Source: Pseudomonadota bacterium
GTDB taxonomy: Bacteria; Pseudomonadota; Gammaproteobacteria; Steroidobacterales; Steroidobacteraceae
DNA length: 43,028 nt
Assembly: GCA_021805865.1 (NCBI GenBank)
Contig: JAJZDX010000036.1
Location: 1-43,028 of the forward strand
Direction: 5' to 3'
A program made the position numbers and the translations under genes. Below are positions 1 through 7,895 of the stretch, piece after piece. Under the pieces are notes generated by a model. It saw nothing but the letters and a program-made list of their open reading frames with translations. It did not search any database and was not told where the DNA came from. How positions within the stretch are numbered: the stretch's first letter is position 1; each line of letters starts with the position of its first letter.

Positions 1-122
1 CTCGCTACGCGAGCGCCGCCGCCGACCCGCACTCGAACACTTCTTCGACCACAACGGTAGAGCGGACCGTCGAGGGTGGACTACTTCTCGCAAGCAAAGG
101 CGGACTCAATCTGGATAGCGCT

Positions 123-485
123 TCAGCCCTCGTGCGCATGGAACTGCACCGTCGCGAGCGAGACGGAAATCCTGCTCTCGTCGAGATACCTCTCGTACAC
201 ATAGACGATGCGCCGCACCGGCACGATGTCCCGGTATTCGGCGCGGAAATCGGTGGTGCGTATCTTCGGGTGGCTCCGGTGCGCGCCCTCCTGCCACTGG
301 CAAAACAGGCGGTCGTGGCCGCCGACCCGGAAGTCGAACTCCCGCCTCAATGCCTCGGCCTGCGGCGCGCCGGACCACCGCTCCTTGCCCTCCGCCGTCG
401 CGAAAGCGGCATACACCCGCGAGGGCGGTGCGTCGATCAGGCGCTCGATGACGAAGGAACCGTGCGCTACGTTCTGATCTGCCAT
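123..485 (-). CDS. SRPBCC (AHSA1-like) domain protein, shortened C-terminus
   Basis: The 120-residue product has the START/Bet v 1-like fold signature of AHSA1-type proteins: an N-terminal 'FVIERLIDAPPSRVYAAF' strand-helix, then 'ERWSG' and a beta-rich region with 'DFRVGG' and 'YVYERYLDESRIS'. Such proteins bind hydrophobic ligands and are often co-transcribed with a small ArsR regulator, as here: the arsR stop is 27 nt upstream. Family members are usually about 150-160 residues. This one stops right after the last beta strand ('SLATVQFHAHEG'), so the C-terminal helix that closes the pocket is missing. I could not find that helix in any frame of bases 1-122. It may be a truncated but expressed protein or a decaying gene. 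The ligand is unknown. Confidence 0.72.
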   Translation of the reverse strand: MADQNVAHGSFVIERLIDAPPSRVYAAFATAEGKERWSGAPQAEALRREFDFRVGGHDRLFCQWQEGAHRSHPKIRTTDFRAEYRDIVPVRRIVYVYERYLDESRISVSLATVQFHAHEG

Positions 486-512
486 GAGGGCCTCCCGGAT
501 TGCGATTCGCGC

Positions 513-878
513 TCATTTGTCGCCTTCACGGGCGCTCTTGCCGGACGGTGCCGGCGCCGCGCCGCTTTGAACCTCCCCCAAATAGTCCTGCAGCCGCTCG
601 AGCCGCTCGCTCCAGAGCCTGCGGTAACTCTCGATCCATGCATCGACGCTCATCAGCGCCTTCGGCTCGATGCGCGCGGGACGGAACTGCGCCTTCCGCC
701 CTCGAGTGATGAGTCCCGCGCGCTCGAGCACCTTCAGGTGCTTCGAGACGGCCGGCAGGGACATCTCGAACGGCCGGGCCAGCTCGCCCACCGAGGCCTC
801 CCCCTGCGCAAGCCGCGCCAGAATCGCGCGCCGCGTCGGATCGGCAAGGGCGTGAAAGGTCTCGCTCAACGAGTCCAT
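513..878 (-). CDS. ArsR-family winged-helix transcriptional regulator
   Basis: This 121-residue protein has an ArsR-type winged helix-turn-helix at about residues 5-80: 'ALADPTRRAILARLAQGEAS' leads into the recognition segment 'LPAVSKHLKVLERAGLI'. The classical ArsR metal-site motif ELCVCDL is absent, so metal sensing is unlikely. It belongs to the subgroup paired with SRPBCC proteins, which follow it directly on the same strand. ATG at 878 is preceded by an AT-rich imperfect palindrome (892-907) that could be its own operator, which would make the pair autoregulated. The C-terminal 40 residues are charged and low in complexity. Confidence 0.88.
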   Translation of the reverse strand: MDSLSETFHALADPTRRAILARLAQGEASVGELARPFEMSLPAVSKHLKVLERAGLITRGRKAQFRPARIEPKALMSVDAWIESYRRLWSERLERLQDYLGEVQSGAAPAPSGKSAREGDK

Positions 879-891
879 TTAATTTAACTGT

Positions 892-907
892 TTGGTTATA
901 TAACTAA
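892..907. promoter_or_regulatory. AT-rich palindrome upstream of the arsR-like gene (candidate operator)
   Basis: TTGGTTATATAACTAA is a 16-bp near-perfect palindrome (one mismatched pair) with the core GTTATATAAC at 895-904. It lies 14 bp upstream of the ATG, in an AT-rich island within very GC-rich DNA. ArsR regulators commonly repress their own promoter at such sites. The assignment rests on position and symmetry only. Confidence 0.5.
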
Positions 908-915
908 ATGGTAAC

Positions 916-999
916 TTACTCGACGTGACCCCAGGCGTCAAGGCTCTTTGGAAGCTCACCGATCAGGTCGTCCTTGCCATGCACCTGGTCGTGCGGCAC
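916..999 (-). other. Possible tiny ORF or coding remnant of 27 codons
   Basis: On the minus strand a GTG at 999 opens a 27-residue frame ending in TAA at 916. The peptide (MPHDQVHGKDDLIGELPKSL, then DAWGHVE) has natural protein composition and ends cleanly, unlike the arginine/proline-rich shadow frames typical of this DNA. It could be the C-terminal scrap of a deleted gene between tag and the arsR gene. I do not recognise the family, and chance cannot be excluded. Confidence 0.2.
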
Positions 1000-1012
1000 C
1001 GCTCCTGGGGAG

Positions 1013-1041
1013 GTGGCGGGCGCCGATCCGCGCCCTGCCAC
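1013..1041 (-). terminator. Hairpin just downstream of tag
   Basis: GTGGCGGGCGC (1013-1023) pairs with GCGCCCTGCCAC (1030-1041) with one bulged base and a 6-nt loop, starting 2 nt after the tag stop codon. The stem is strong, but no U-run follows it, so it may be a weak terminator or a 3'-end protecting structure. Confidence 0.4.
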
Positions 1042-1043
1042 AC

Positions 1044-1655
1044 TCAGCGGCCGGGTCTCTTGAACCGCTTGCGGACGCTCTCGACCTTGGCCCGGATGAG
1101 GCAGCCGTCGGCATGATCGTTGATCAGCCCCATGGCCTGCATGAAGGCGTACACCGTGGTCGGCCCCACGAACTGCCAGCCCCGCTTCTTCAGGTCCTTG
1201 GAGAGCGCGATCGACTGCGCCGAAGTGGAAACCGTCTGAGGCTCGCCGAGGCTTCCCGGATCAGGCTCGTACCGCCAGATGAAGGCGGCGAGCGAGCCCT
1301 CCCGCTTCACGAGTTCCTTCGCCCTGCGTGCGTTGTTGACTACCGCCTCGATCTTGCCGCGGTGCCGGACGATGCCCGCGTCCTCGAGGAGGCGCTCGAC
1401 GTCGCCGGTGGTGAAGCGCGCGACGCGCTCGAAGTCGAACCCATGAAAGGCGGCGCGGAAGTTCTCGCGCTTGATGAGAATGGTTCGCCAGCTGAGCCCC
1501 GACTGGAACCCCTCGAGGCACAGCTTCTCGAACAATCGGCGGTCATCGGCGACCGGAAAACCCCACTCCTTGTCGTGATAGGGCACAAACTGCGGCACGG
1601 TGCCACACCAGCGGCACCGCGCCTTGCCATCCGGACCGAGGATCGTCGCGCCCAT
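1044..1655 (-). CDS. tag: DNA-3-methyladenine glycosylase I
   Basis: Tag removes 3-methyladenine from alkylated DNA in base excision repair. The protein starts near 'MGATILGPDGKARCRWCG' and continues with the family hallmarks 'YHDKEWGFPV', 'FEKLCLEGFQSGLSWRTIL' and 'FVGPTTVYAFMQAMGLINDH', closing with 'HADGC'. The Cys of 'CRWC', the His of 'YHDKEWG' and the final His and Cys correspond to the zinc-binding residues of E. coli Tag. I chose ATG at 1655 (203 residues). An upstream in-frame start at 1691 adds 12 unconserved residues. It is monocistronic, with the arsR-like gene downstream. Confidence 0.95.
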   Translation of the reverse strand: MGATILGPDGKARCRWCGTVPQFVPYHDKEWGFPVADDRRLFEKLCLEGFQSGLSWRTILIKRENFRAAFHGFDFERVARFTTGDVERLLEDAGIVRHRGKIEAVVNNARRAKELVKREGSLAAFIWRYEPDPGSLGEPQTVSTSAQSIALSKDLKKRGWQFVGPTTVYAFMQAMGLINDHADGCLIRAKVESVRKRFKRPGR

Positions 1656-1712
1656 CGAGTGAGGATCCTCACCCCGGGCGCGCCCTGTCAAGCGCGTCCG
1701 ACGCCACCGACG

Positions 1713-2390
1713 TCACCCGGGCTCGCGAGGCGTCAGCGGCTCAGCCGGCCAACGGTTCTCGCACATCAATTCCGACAAAGGTCTGGGCTCGCGCCAGCGC
1801 TCGAGCGCCAGCATGGGCGCGGCGTAGAACTGCTCGACATGCCCGAGGCAAAGGACCGCGATCGGTCGCACGTCCCGGGGAAAGCCCAACAGGCCGGCGA
1901 GCGCCGCCGGATCGAACAGTGACACCCAGCCGAGGCCGAGGCCCTCGGCACGCGCCGCGAGCCAGAGGTTCTGGATGGCACAGGCGGTCGAGGCCACGTC
2001 CGTTTCCGGGAGCGTGCGCCGGCCGAAGATCTCTTTCGTGCCACCGTCGCGCACGCCCACGACGAGCAGCTCGCCGCACTCCCTGACGCCCTCCACCTTC
2101 AGTCGCAGAAACTCCGCCCCCCGCTCATCGAGCGCCTCGGCGGTACGCCGCCGCTCCTGTTGCACCAGATCGTAGATACGCCCTCGCAGCTCGGCACTCG
2201 TGATGCGCACGATGCGCCAGGGCTGGCTCAGGCCGACGCTCGGGGCGGCATGCGCGGCATCGAGCAGACGCTGCAGGATCGCCGGCTCGACCGGCAGCGG
2301 CAGGAAATGGCGCATGTCCCGCCGCTCATAGATGACCCGGTACACGGCCTCGATGGAGCGCTCATCGTAGTGGTGCTTGGATTCGGTCAT
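1713..2390 (-). CDS. bluB: 5,6-dimethylbenzimidazole synthase
   Basis: BluB is a nitroreductase-fold flavoenzyme that fragments reduced FMN with oxygen to make 5,6-dimethylbenzimidazole, the lower ligand of cobalamin. The 225-residue protein shows 'YRVIYERRDMRHFLPLPV', 'AAPSVGLSQPWRIVRI', 'TDVASTACAIQNLWLAARAE' and 'GLGLGWVSLFDP', all typical of BluB. Its ATG (2388-2390) overlaps the cobB stop as ATGA, and it is the last gene of the cobalamin operon. Because BluB needs oxygen, its presence means the organism sees oxygen at least at times, even though the ring-making enzymes upstream are of the oxygen-independent type. Confidence 0.93.
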   Translation of the reverse strand: MTESKHHYDERSIEAVYRVIYERRDMRHFLPLPVEPAILQRLLDAAHAAPSVGLSQPWRIVRITSAELRGRIYDLVQQERRRTAEALDERGAEFLRLKVEGVRECGELLVVGVRDGGTKEIFGRRTLPETDVASTACAIQNLWLAARAEGLGLGWVSLFDPAALAGLLGFPRDVRPIAVLCLGHVEQFYAAPMLALERWREPRPLSELMCENRWPAEPLTPREPG

Positions 2391-3679
2391 GGGAGGAACA
2401 GCTGCGCCGAGGCATGCGGGTTGGACGGGAAATAGGCGTGGAAGTAACTGGCGCAAAGCCTTCCGCGAGTATAGATCGCCTCCCCGGCCGCGCCATCCTC
2501 GCGCCGCTCGGCGATCGCCGCGGGCCTCAGAGCGGTCTCGATACTCGAATGGTGGAAGGTGTGCCCGCGCAGGACCCCGCCGGGCATCGGTGCACACTGG
2601 TAGCCGAGTCCTTTGAGGCGGGGGTGCAGGAGCGCATCGCCCGGGAGGAGGCCGGTCAGGATCGCGCGCCGGCCCTTCAGGTCGGTCACCGATTCCAACA
2701 GGTACAGCATGCCGCCGCACTCGGCATAGAGGGGCTTGCCTGCCTGCACATGCCGCTGCAGCGAGCCGGCCATGGCGCCGTTGGCGCCGAGCGCCTGCAG
2801 GTGCAGCTCCGGATAGCCGCCGGGCAGGTACACGCTGTCCACGCGCGGCAAGCCGGCATCGGCGAGGGGTGAGAAAAAGACGAGATCCGCGCCCATCAAG
2901 CGCAGCAGGTCGAGATTGGCCCGGTAAAGAAAAGAGAACGCCACGTCGCGGGCGATGCCGATGCGCAATCCCTCGAGCGACCGTGGCAGGGGTGGCGCCT
3001 GCGATGGGAAAAACTCGACCCCCTCCGGCATCGTGGCAAGGCCCGTTTCGGCGATCAGTGCCCCCGCACGCCGCAGGCGTTGATCGAGATCCTCGACCTC
3101 CTGCGCCTGCACCAGCCCGAGGTGGCGATCCGGCAGCTCGCAACGCTCATCCCGCGGCAGGCTGCCGAGAAACGGCAGACCGGCCGGCGTACCCTCGCGC
3201 AGCAGCTGCGCGTGCCGGGCGCTCGCCACGCGATTGGCGAGGACCCCGTGGAAGGGCAAGTCGCCGGCATAATGCTTGAGGCCATACGCGACCGCGCCGA
3301 AGGTCTGGGCCATGGCCTGCGCGTCGATGACGGCGGCCACGGGGATGGCGAACAGGCGCGCAACCTCGGCGCTGCTCGGCCTCCCGTCATGCAGTCCCAT
3401 CACCCCCTCGACCAGGATGAGGTCGGCCTCGCCGGCGGCCTCGTACAACAGCTGCCGGCAATGCGCCTCCCCGCCCATCCACAGATCGAGCTGGTAGACG
3501 GGCAGTCCGCTCGCGTGCTCGAGGATCATGGGATCGAGAAAATCGGGGCCGGTCTTGAAGACGCGCACCCGGCGTCCCAGCGAGACATGATGGCGCGCAA
3601 GCGCGGCGGTCACCGTGGTCTTGCCCTGACCCGAGGCCGGCGCACTGGTGAAAAGGGCCGGGCAGCGTCTGCTTTGCAT
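2387..3679 (-). CDS. cobB: Cobyrinate a,c-diamide synthase (CobB/CbiA)
   Basis: This glutamine- and ATP-dependent amidotransferase amidates side chains a and c of the corrin ring. The 430-residue protein has an N-terminal dethiobiotin-synthetase-like domain with the P-loop 'SAPASGQGKTT' (about 12-22), 'FKTGPDFLDP' and 'VEGVMGLHDG'. It ends in a class I glutaminase-like domain with the nucleophile in 'AECGGM' (about Cys321) and 'YFHAYFPSNP' near the end. I chose ATG at 3679 because it directly precedes conserved sequence; the frame is open further upstream without similarity. It follows cobO after 104 nt, the largest gap in the operon, and overlaps bluB by ATGA. Confidence 0.95.
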   Translation of the reverse strand: MQSRRCPALFTSAPASGQGKTTVTAALARHHVSLGRRVRVFKTGPDFLDPMILEHASGLPVYQLDLWMGGEAHCRQLLYEAAGEADLILVEGVMGLHDGRPSSAEVARLFAIPVAAVIDAQAMAQTFGAVAYGLKHYAGDLPFHGVLANRVASARHAQLLREGTPAGLPFLGSLPRDERCELPDRHLGLVQAQEVEDLDQRLRRAGALIAETGLATMPEGVEFFPSQAPPLPRSLEGLRIGIARDVAFSFLYRANLDLLRLMGADLVFFSPLADAGLPRVDSVYLPGGYPELHLQALGANGAMAGSLQRHVQAGKPLYAECGGMLYLLESVTDLKGRRAILTGLLPGDALLHPRLKGLGYQCAPMPGGVLRGHTFHHSSIETALRPAAIAERREDGAAGEAIYTRGRLCASYFHAYFPSNPHASAQLFLP

Positions 3680-3783
3680 GTCAGTTGCCCGTCGGCCGCA
3701 AGCTGACTCCAAGGCGCGACGCGCGCCGGAAGCGAAGGTCCCGGGATGGGACGGGCACAGCAAGTGTGGGCCCGGGCTTCACG

Positions 3784-4386
3784 CTAGAACTCCACGCCCG
3801 CCTGCGCCTTGATGCCCTGCTCCTGGTAGGGATGCTTCACGGGGCGGATCTCGCTCACGAGATCCGCCAGATCGATGAGCGGCTGCGGCGCATGGCGTCC
3901 CGTTACGACCACGTGCAGCATCTCGCGCCGGCCCCGCAACACCTCGAGCACCTCCTCGAGATCGAGATACTGGTATTTCAGCACGATGCTGAGCTCATCG
4001 AGGATCACCATCCCGAAGGAGGGATCGGCAATCATGCGCACCGCCTCCGTCCAGCCCCTGCGCGCCGTGCGGATGTCGGCCGCCCGGTCCTGGGTGTTCC
4101 AGGTGTAGCCTTCGCCGACGACATGAAACTCGCAGCTGCCATGTGCCGACAGGATGCGCCGCTCGGCGCTCTCCAGGGCACCCTTGATGAATTGCACCAC
4201 GCCGAGCTTCATGCCGTGGCCGAGCACCCGCAGCCCCATGCCGAACGCCGCGGTCGACTTGCCCTTGCCCGTGCCGGTGTTGACGATCAGCAGGCCCTTC
4301 TCCTTGGTGGCCGCGGCCTTCTTGCGCTCGAACCCCTCCTTGTGCCGCTGCGTCATGCGCTTGTGGGAATCCGGGTCGGTCTTCAT
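3784..4386 (-). CDS. cobO: Cob(I)yrinic acid a,c-diamide adenosyltransferase
   Basis: CobO (BtuR/CobA family) transfers the 5'-deoxyadenosyl group of ATP to Co(I) corrinoid. The 200-residue protein has the family P-loop 'NTGTGKGKSTAAFG' (about 36-49), then 'VVQFIKG', 'GEGYTWNTQDRAADI', 'VILDELSIVLKYQYL' and 'VVVTGRHAPQPLIDLADLV', ending with 'HPYQEQGIKAQAGVEF'. This matches E. coli BtuR in length and motif order. It starts 19 nt after cobW and lies upstream of cobB in the riboswitch-led operon. Confidence 0.96.
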   Translation of the reverse strand: MKTDPDSHKRMTQRHKEGFERKKAAATKEKGLLIVNTGTGKGKSTAAFGMGLRVLGHGMKLGVVQFIKGALESAERRILSAHGSCEFHVVGEGYTWNTQDRAADIRTARRGWTEAVRMIADPSFGMVILDELSIVLKYQYLDLEEVLEVLRGRREMLHVVVTGRHAPQPLIDLADLVSEIRPVKHPYQEQGIKAQAGVEF

Positions 4387-4405
4387 CGTCGCAAGCCTCT
4401 GATGG

Positions 4406-5563
4406 TCAGCGCCAGATCGTGCCCGTCGCGCCGCTCAGGATGGACGCCACCCGCGCGCGATTCAAGTGATAGCCGATGAACACGAGCTCGCCGGCGCGGG
4501 CCGGACCGGGCAACGCCGCGCCGCCCGGGGCCTTGCCGGAAACGACACGAGTGCGCACTGCCTGCAGCAGCACCGAAGCGCCCGCCGCGTCCGTGACAAA
4601 CCCCTTGCAGCGCAGCAGCGGCTCGCTCGAGGCCGTGTGCGCGATGGCTTCCCGGAGCCGGGCCACGTCCTGCGCCTCGCCGCTGCGCAGCACGAAGGAG
4701 AGCCAACCCGGATCCTGCTCGTGAAAGTGCGTGTGAGTGCTCAGCCCGTGCGCGTGGGCGCTCAGGCCCGAGTGACGGTGACCGTCCACCGGGCCGTGAT
4801 CGGCAAGCGGCTGCCATTCGGTGCCCGGAAGAGGGACCGCAGGCGCCGCGGCCGCCCGGCCGGGCAGCGCCTTTGCGGGCTGATGCAGATTGAGGCCGAG
4901 CGCCACCCGCGCATCGAGCCGGGCATCGTGCGCCAGCTCGATGAACCGCACGCCCGGCGCTCTCTTGCGGACCCGCTCCTCGGCGTCGAGCAGCTCGTCC
5001 TCGCCGAGGCCGTCGATCTTGTTGAGCACCACCACGTCGGCCTGCTCGATCTGCCGATCGAACAGCGTTCCCACGGCCTGCGCCACCTCGCCGGCTCGAT
5101 CGGCCGGCTCGAGCTCGCCGGACAGCAGCAGCGGAACATCCACCACCGCCAGGGCGGCGTCCAACACGAAGTCGGCGGACAGTTCCGGCTCCTGCAGGCG
5201 CGCCATGACCGCCGTGGGCAACGCCACCCCCGAGGTCTCGATGAGCACATGATCGATACGGCCCCGGCGGCGTGCCAGCTGCGACAGGGTCGGCGCGAAC
5301 TTCACATCGTCCGCGTAGGCGATGAGTCCTTGCGGGAAGTCCACGATCTCGACCTGCTGCGCATCGCCGCCGCCGCCCGGCAGCCCCTCGCAGCGCAGTG
5401 CGCTGCCGCGAGCGAGTGCGCCGTCGATCGACACCTCGCCGAGCTCGTTGATCAGCACCGCGAGACGCAGATCCCGCCGCTGGCCGAGCAGGTCGCACAG
5501 CAACGTCGTCTTGCCGGAGCCGAGAAAGCCGCTCACCACCGTGACCGGAATGCGCCCGATCAT
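4406..5563 (-). CDS. cobW: CobW-family (COG0523) GTPase without the usual CxCC motif
   Basis: CobW proteins are G3E GTPases thought to deliver cobalt to CobN. The 385-residue protein has the Walker A 'SGFLGSGKTTLL' (about 11-22), the 'IETSG' switch motif and the G4 motif 'NKID'. Where the family normally has GCICC, this one reads 'DFPQGLIAYADDVKFAPTL', so the metal-binding cysteines are gone. It has instead a histidine-rich stretch at about 265-290 ('DGHRHSGLSAHAHGLSTHTH'), probably metal binding, before the C-terminal CobW_C domain. Its ATG overlaps the cobJ-cobK stop (ATGA). Family membership is certain; the name cobW rests on its operon position. Confidence 0.88.
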   Translation of the reverse strand: MIGRIPVTVVSGFLGSGKTTLLCDLLGQRRDLRLAVLINELGEVSIDGALARGSALRCEGLPGGGGDAQQVEIVDFPQGLIAYADDVKFAPTLSQLARRRGRIDHVLIETSGVALPTAVMARLQEPELSADFVLDAALAVVDVPLLLSGELEPADRAGEVAQAVGTLFDRQIEQADVVVLNKIDGLGEDELLDAEERVRKRAPGVRFIELAHDARLDARVALGLNLHQPAKALPGRAAAAPAVPLPGTEWQPLADHGPVDGHRHSGLSAHAHGLSTHTHFHEQDPGWLSFVLRSGEAQDVARLREAIAHTASSEPLLRCKGFVTDAAGASVLLQAVRTRVVSGKAPGGAALPGPARAGELVFIGYHLNRARVASILSGATGTIWR

Positions 5564-7143
5564 GACAAGCCCTCAACGGCGGGCGCCGTGCGGGCGCTCA
5601 ACAGATCGGCCGCTGCCCGCACGGCCTCCTCCACACCGGCGACCTGAAGAGGATAGTCGACGTGCGGCCGCCGGATCACCAACAGCGGAATGCCGAGCTC
5701 GCCCGCGGCGGTTTGCTTCTCACCATACCCGCCCGTGTCCCCGGAATCCTTGGTGACGACGCAGTCGATGCGCTGGGAGCGCCACAGCGCCCGGTTGAGC
5801 TCGGCGGGGAACGGTCCCTGCATGGCGAGGATGCGCTCGCGCGGAATGCCGAGGGCGATGGCCCTGGAGAGCCGCTGCGGATCGGGCGTCAGGCGCACGA
5901 ACCACTCGCACCGCTCCGCGCCCGGGGTACGCACGAAGGTCTCGAGGTCCTTCGAGCCCGTGGCGAGGAATATCCGCCGGCCGCATCCGATCGCCCGCCT
6001 GGCCGCATCGGCCGCATCGTCGCAGACGATCGCGTTGCGCGGATCGAGCAGGCTCGGCCGCTCGAAGCGCAGATAGGGAATGTCGAGCCGCCGGGCGAGC
6101 TCGATGAGCTGCCCGGAGATCTGCGTCGCGTGCGGGTGCGTGGCATCGAGGATCAGCCGGGCCGCGCCGCTCTCGAGCGCCTGCCGCCGCCGCTCCATGC
6201 CCTGCCGCCCCGAGCACACCGCCGCACCCGGACAGCTCAGGCGTGCGACCTCTGCGCCATAGCCGCTCGCCGTCGAGACGACCACCGGGTGCCCCTCGGC
6301 CGCCAGCCGCCGCGCCAGCTCGTTTCCGTCCCGGGTCCCGGAGAACACCCAGATGGCCCGCGACGGCACCGGTGAGGCGGGCGCCGCCCCCTCGGACCAA
6401 TCGTGGTAGCCCCGCGGCGTGTAGATCCACTCACGCCTGCGCCGCGTAAACCGGTTGCCGATCACGATCGTAGTCAGCATGTCGAACGTCAGCGCCGGCA
6501 GCTCTCCCAACCGGTGCACGCTTGCGCTCCCCCCGGGGCGGTAGGCATTTCGCACCACGCCGCACAGGGTGTCGGGAGATTTGTGCTCCTGCAGAATCGC
6601 CAGCACGCGATAGACCCCGTCCGATCGGGTCCGGCTCTGCACGTTGTAGAGCACGCATGCCAGATCGGCGGCGCCGATGTGGCGGGCACGCTGCTCGATC
6701 CACTCCCACGGGCACATGAGGTCCGAGAGGCTCAAGGTGGCGAAATCGTGCGACAGCGGTGCGCCGAGGAGCGAGGCGCAGGCATTGGCCGCCGTTACGC
6801 CCGGGATGACGGCAACCTCGAATGTATCCTCCTCGCGCATCTCCTCGAAGGCGAGGGTTGCCATGGCATACACGCCGATGTCGCCGCTTGACACGAGCGC
6901 CACACGCCGGCCGAGGCGCGCCGCCTCGATGGCGAGCCGCGCGCGCTCGCGCTCCTGGGTAAGCGGCGGCGAATGGATCTCCTTGCCGCAGATCCAGGGT
7001 TGGATCCATTTCAGATACAGCTCGTAGCCGACGATCACCTCGCTTGCGCGCAGCGCCTCCGCCGCCCGCGGCAGGATGAACTCGGGAAGGCCCGGCCCGA
7101 CGGAGACGAGGCTGAGGACCCCGCGGCCGTTGCGCCGGCTCAT
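5560..7143 (-). CDS. cobJK: Fused precorrin-3B C17-methyltransferase / precorrin-6A reductase (CobJ-CobK)
   Basis: This is one 527-residue polypeptide. About residues 1-245 are a CobJ/CbiH tetrapyrrole methylase ('VSVGPGLPEFILPRAAEALR', 'SSGDIGVYAMATLAFE', 'PGVTAANACASLLGAPLSHDF'), which methylates C17 with ring contraction. About 265-527 are a CobK/CbiJ reductase ('FSGTRDGNELARRLAAEGHP', 'LDATHPHATQIS', 'VTKDSGDTGGYGEKQTAA'), which reduces precorrin-6A with NADPH. No CobG monooxygenase is encoded here, so the methylase half probably acts on the cobalt-containing intermediate, as CbiH does. ATG at 7143 overlaps the cbiG stop; longer in-frame starts lack similarity. Confidence 0.94.
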   Translation of the reverse strand: MSRRNGRGVLSLVSVGPGLPEFILPRAAEALRASEVIVGYELYLKWIQPWICGKEIHSPPLTQERERARLAIEAARLGRRVALVSSGDIGVYAMATLAFEEMREEDTFEVAVIPGVTAANACASLLGAPLSHDFATLSLSDLMCPWEWIEQRARHIGAADLACVLYNVQSRTRSDGVYRVLAILQEHKSPDTLCGVVRNAYRPGGSASVHRLGELPALTFDMLTTIVIGNRFTRRRREWIYTPRGYHDWSEGAAPASPVPSRAIWVFSGTRDGNELARRLAAEGHPVVVSTASGYGAEVARLSCPGAAVCSGRQGMERRRQALESGAARLILDATHPHATQISGQLIELARRLDIPYLRFERPSLLDPRNAIVCDDAADAARRAIGCGRRIFLATGSKDLETFVRTPGAERCEWFVRLTPDPQRLSRAIALGIPRERILAMQGPFPAELNRALWRSQRIDCVVTKDSGDTGGYGEKQTAAGELGIPLLVIRRPHVDYPLQVAGVEEAVRAAADLLSARTAPAVEGLS

Positions 7144-7895
7144 GATGCGCTCCACGGCGCATCCGCGACCACTGCGACCGCCACGCCCTCGAGGCAGGTT
7201 TTCGGCACGATCAGCCTGCCGCGGGGAGAGGCGATGAGCGCGCACGGCTCACAGACCCCCTCCACCCCCACGCTCCGGCGGACCCAGGCGGAGGTCGCGG
7301 TCACCCAGGATCGTGCCAAGATCTGCTCGCGCGCAAGGATGCGCAGCGGGATGCCGCGCGCGCGCGCGAACTCCAGCAGTCCCGGCTCCCGGGCCTTCAG
7401 GTCGATCGTGGCGAGCTCACGCACCTCGCTCAAGGAGCGTCCTGCCAACGCATGCAGCACACCGTGCTCGATCCGCTGCGCATCGATGCCCTTGCGGCAG
7501 CCGATCCCCGCCACCAGAGGCTTTGCCGCCTCGGTCGCCGTGGTCACCACCGGAACAGCGCCCACTGCATTGGCGACCCGGTAGGCGAGCGCGTTGGCGC
7601 CGGCCTCGTGGCCGCCGAGGAGCGCGATGGCGTAACGCCCCGCCTCATCGATCACCACCACGGCCGGGTCGCGCTGCTTGTCCTCGATGAGTCCGTCGAG
7701 AAAGCGTACGGCGATCCCCGTTGCCATCACCAGCACCCAGTGCGAGTAGTGCGGGAATCGCTCGCGGAGCCGCTCACGCCGAGGCTCGGGATGCTCCCAA
7801 GGCCGGTGCGCCTCCCCTGCGAGCCGCTGCGCCAGCAGGCTTGCGAGCGGCTCGCCCTGGCTGCGCACGGGCCAGATGCCCAACCGCTCGCTCAT
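7140..7895 (-). CDS. cbiG: Cobalt-precorrin-5A hydrolase
   Basis: CbiG opens the delta-lactone of cobalt-precorrin-5A and releases the extruded two-carbon fragment as acetaldehyde, a step peculiar to the oxygen-independent pathway. The 251-residue protein has the CbiG pattern: 'VMATGIAVRFLDGLIEDKQR', 'VVVIDEAGRYAIALLGGHEA', 'GANALAYRVANAVGAVPVVT', then the conserved 'GIGCRKGI' and 'VCEPCALIASPRGRLIVPKT'. It is shorter than the roughly 350-residue two-part CbiG of Salmonella, in keeping with compact versions found in proteobacteria. Its start overlaps the cobM stop and its stop overlaps the cobJ-cobK start, both ATGA. Confidence 0.9.
   Translation of the reverse strand: MSERLGIWPVRSQGEPLASLLAQRLAGEAHRPWEHPEPRRERLRERFPHYSHWVLVMATGIAVRFLDGLIEDKQRDPAVVVIDEAGRYAIALLGGHEAGANALAYRVANAVGAVPVVTTATEAAKPLVAGIGCRKGIDAQRIEHGVLHALAGRSLSEVRELATIDLKAREPGLLEFARARGIPLRILAREQILARSWVTATSAWVRRSVGVEGVCEPCALIASPRGRLIVPKTCLEGVAVAVVADAPWSAS

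Noticed and set aside
1713..3143. A 476-codon frame giving BluB a long N-terminal extension
   Set aside because: The extension is cobB read in another frame; the ATGA overlap at 2387-2390 sets the bluB start.
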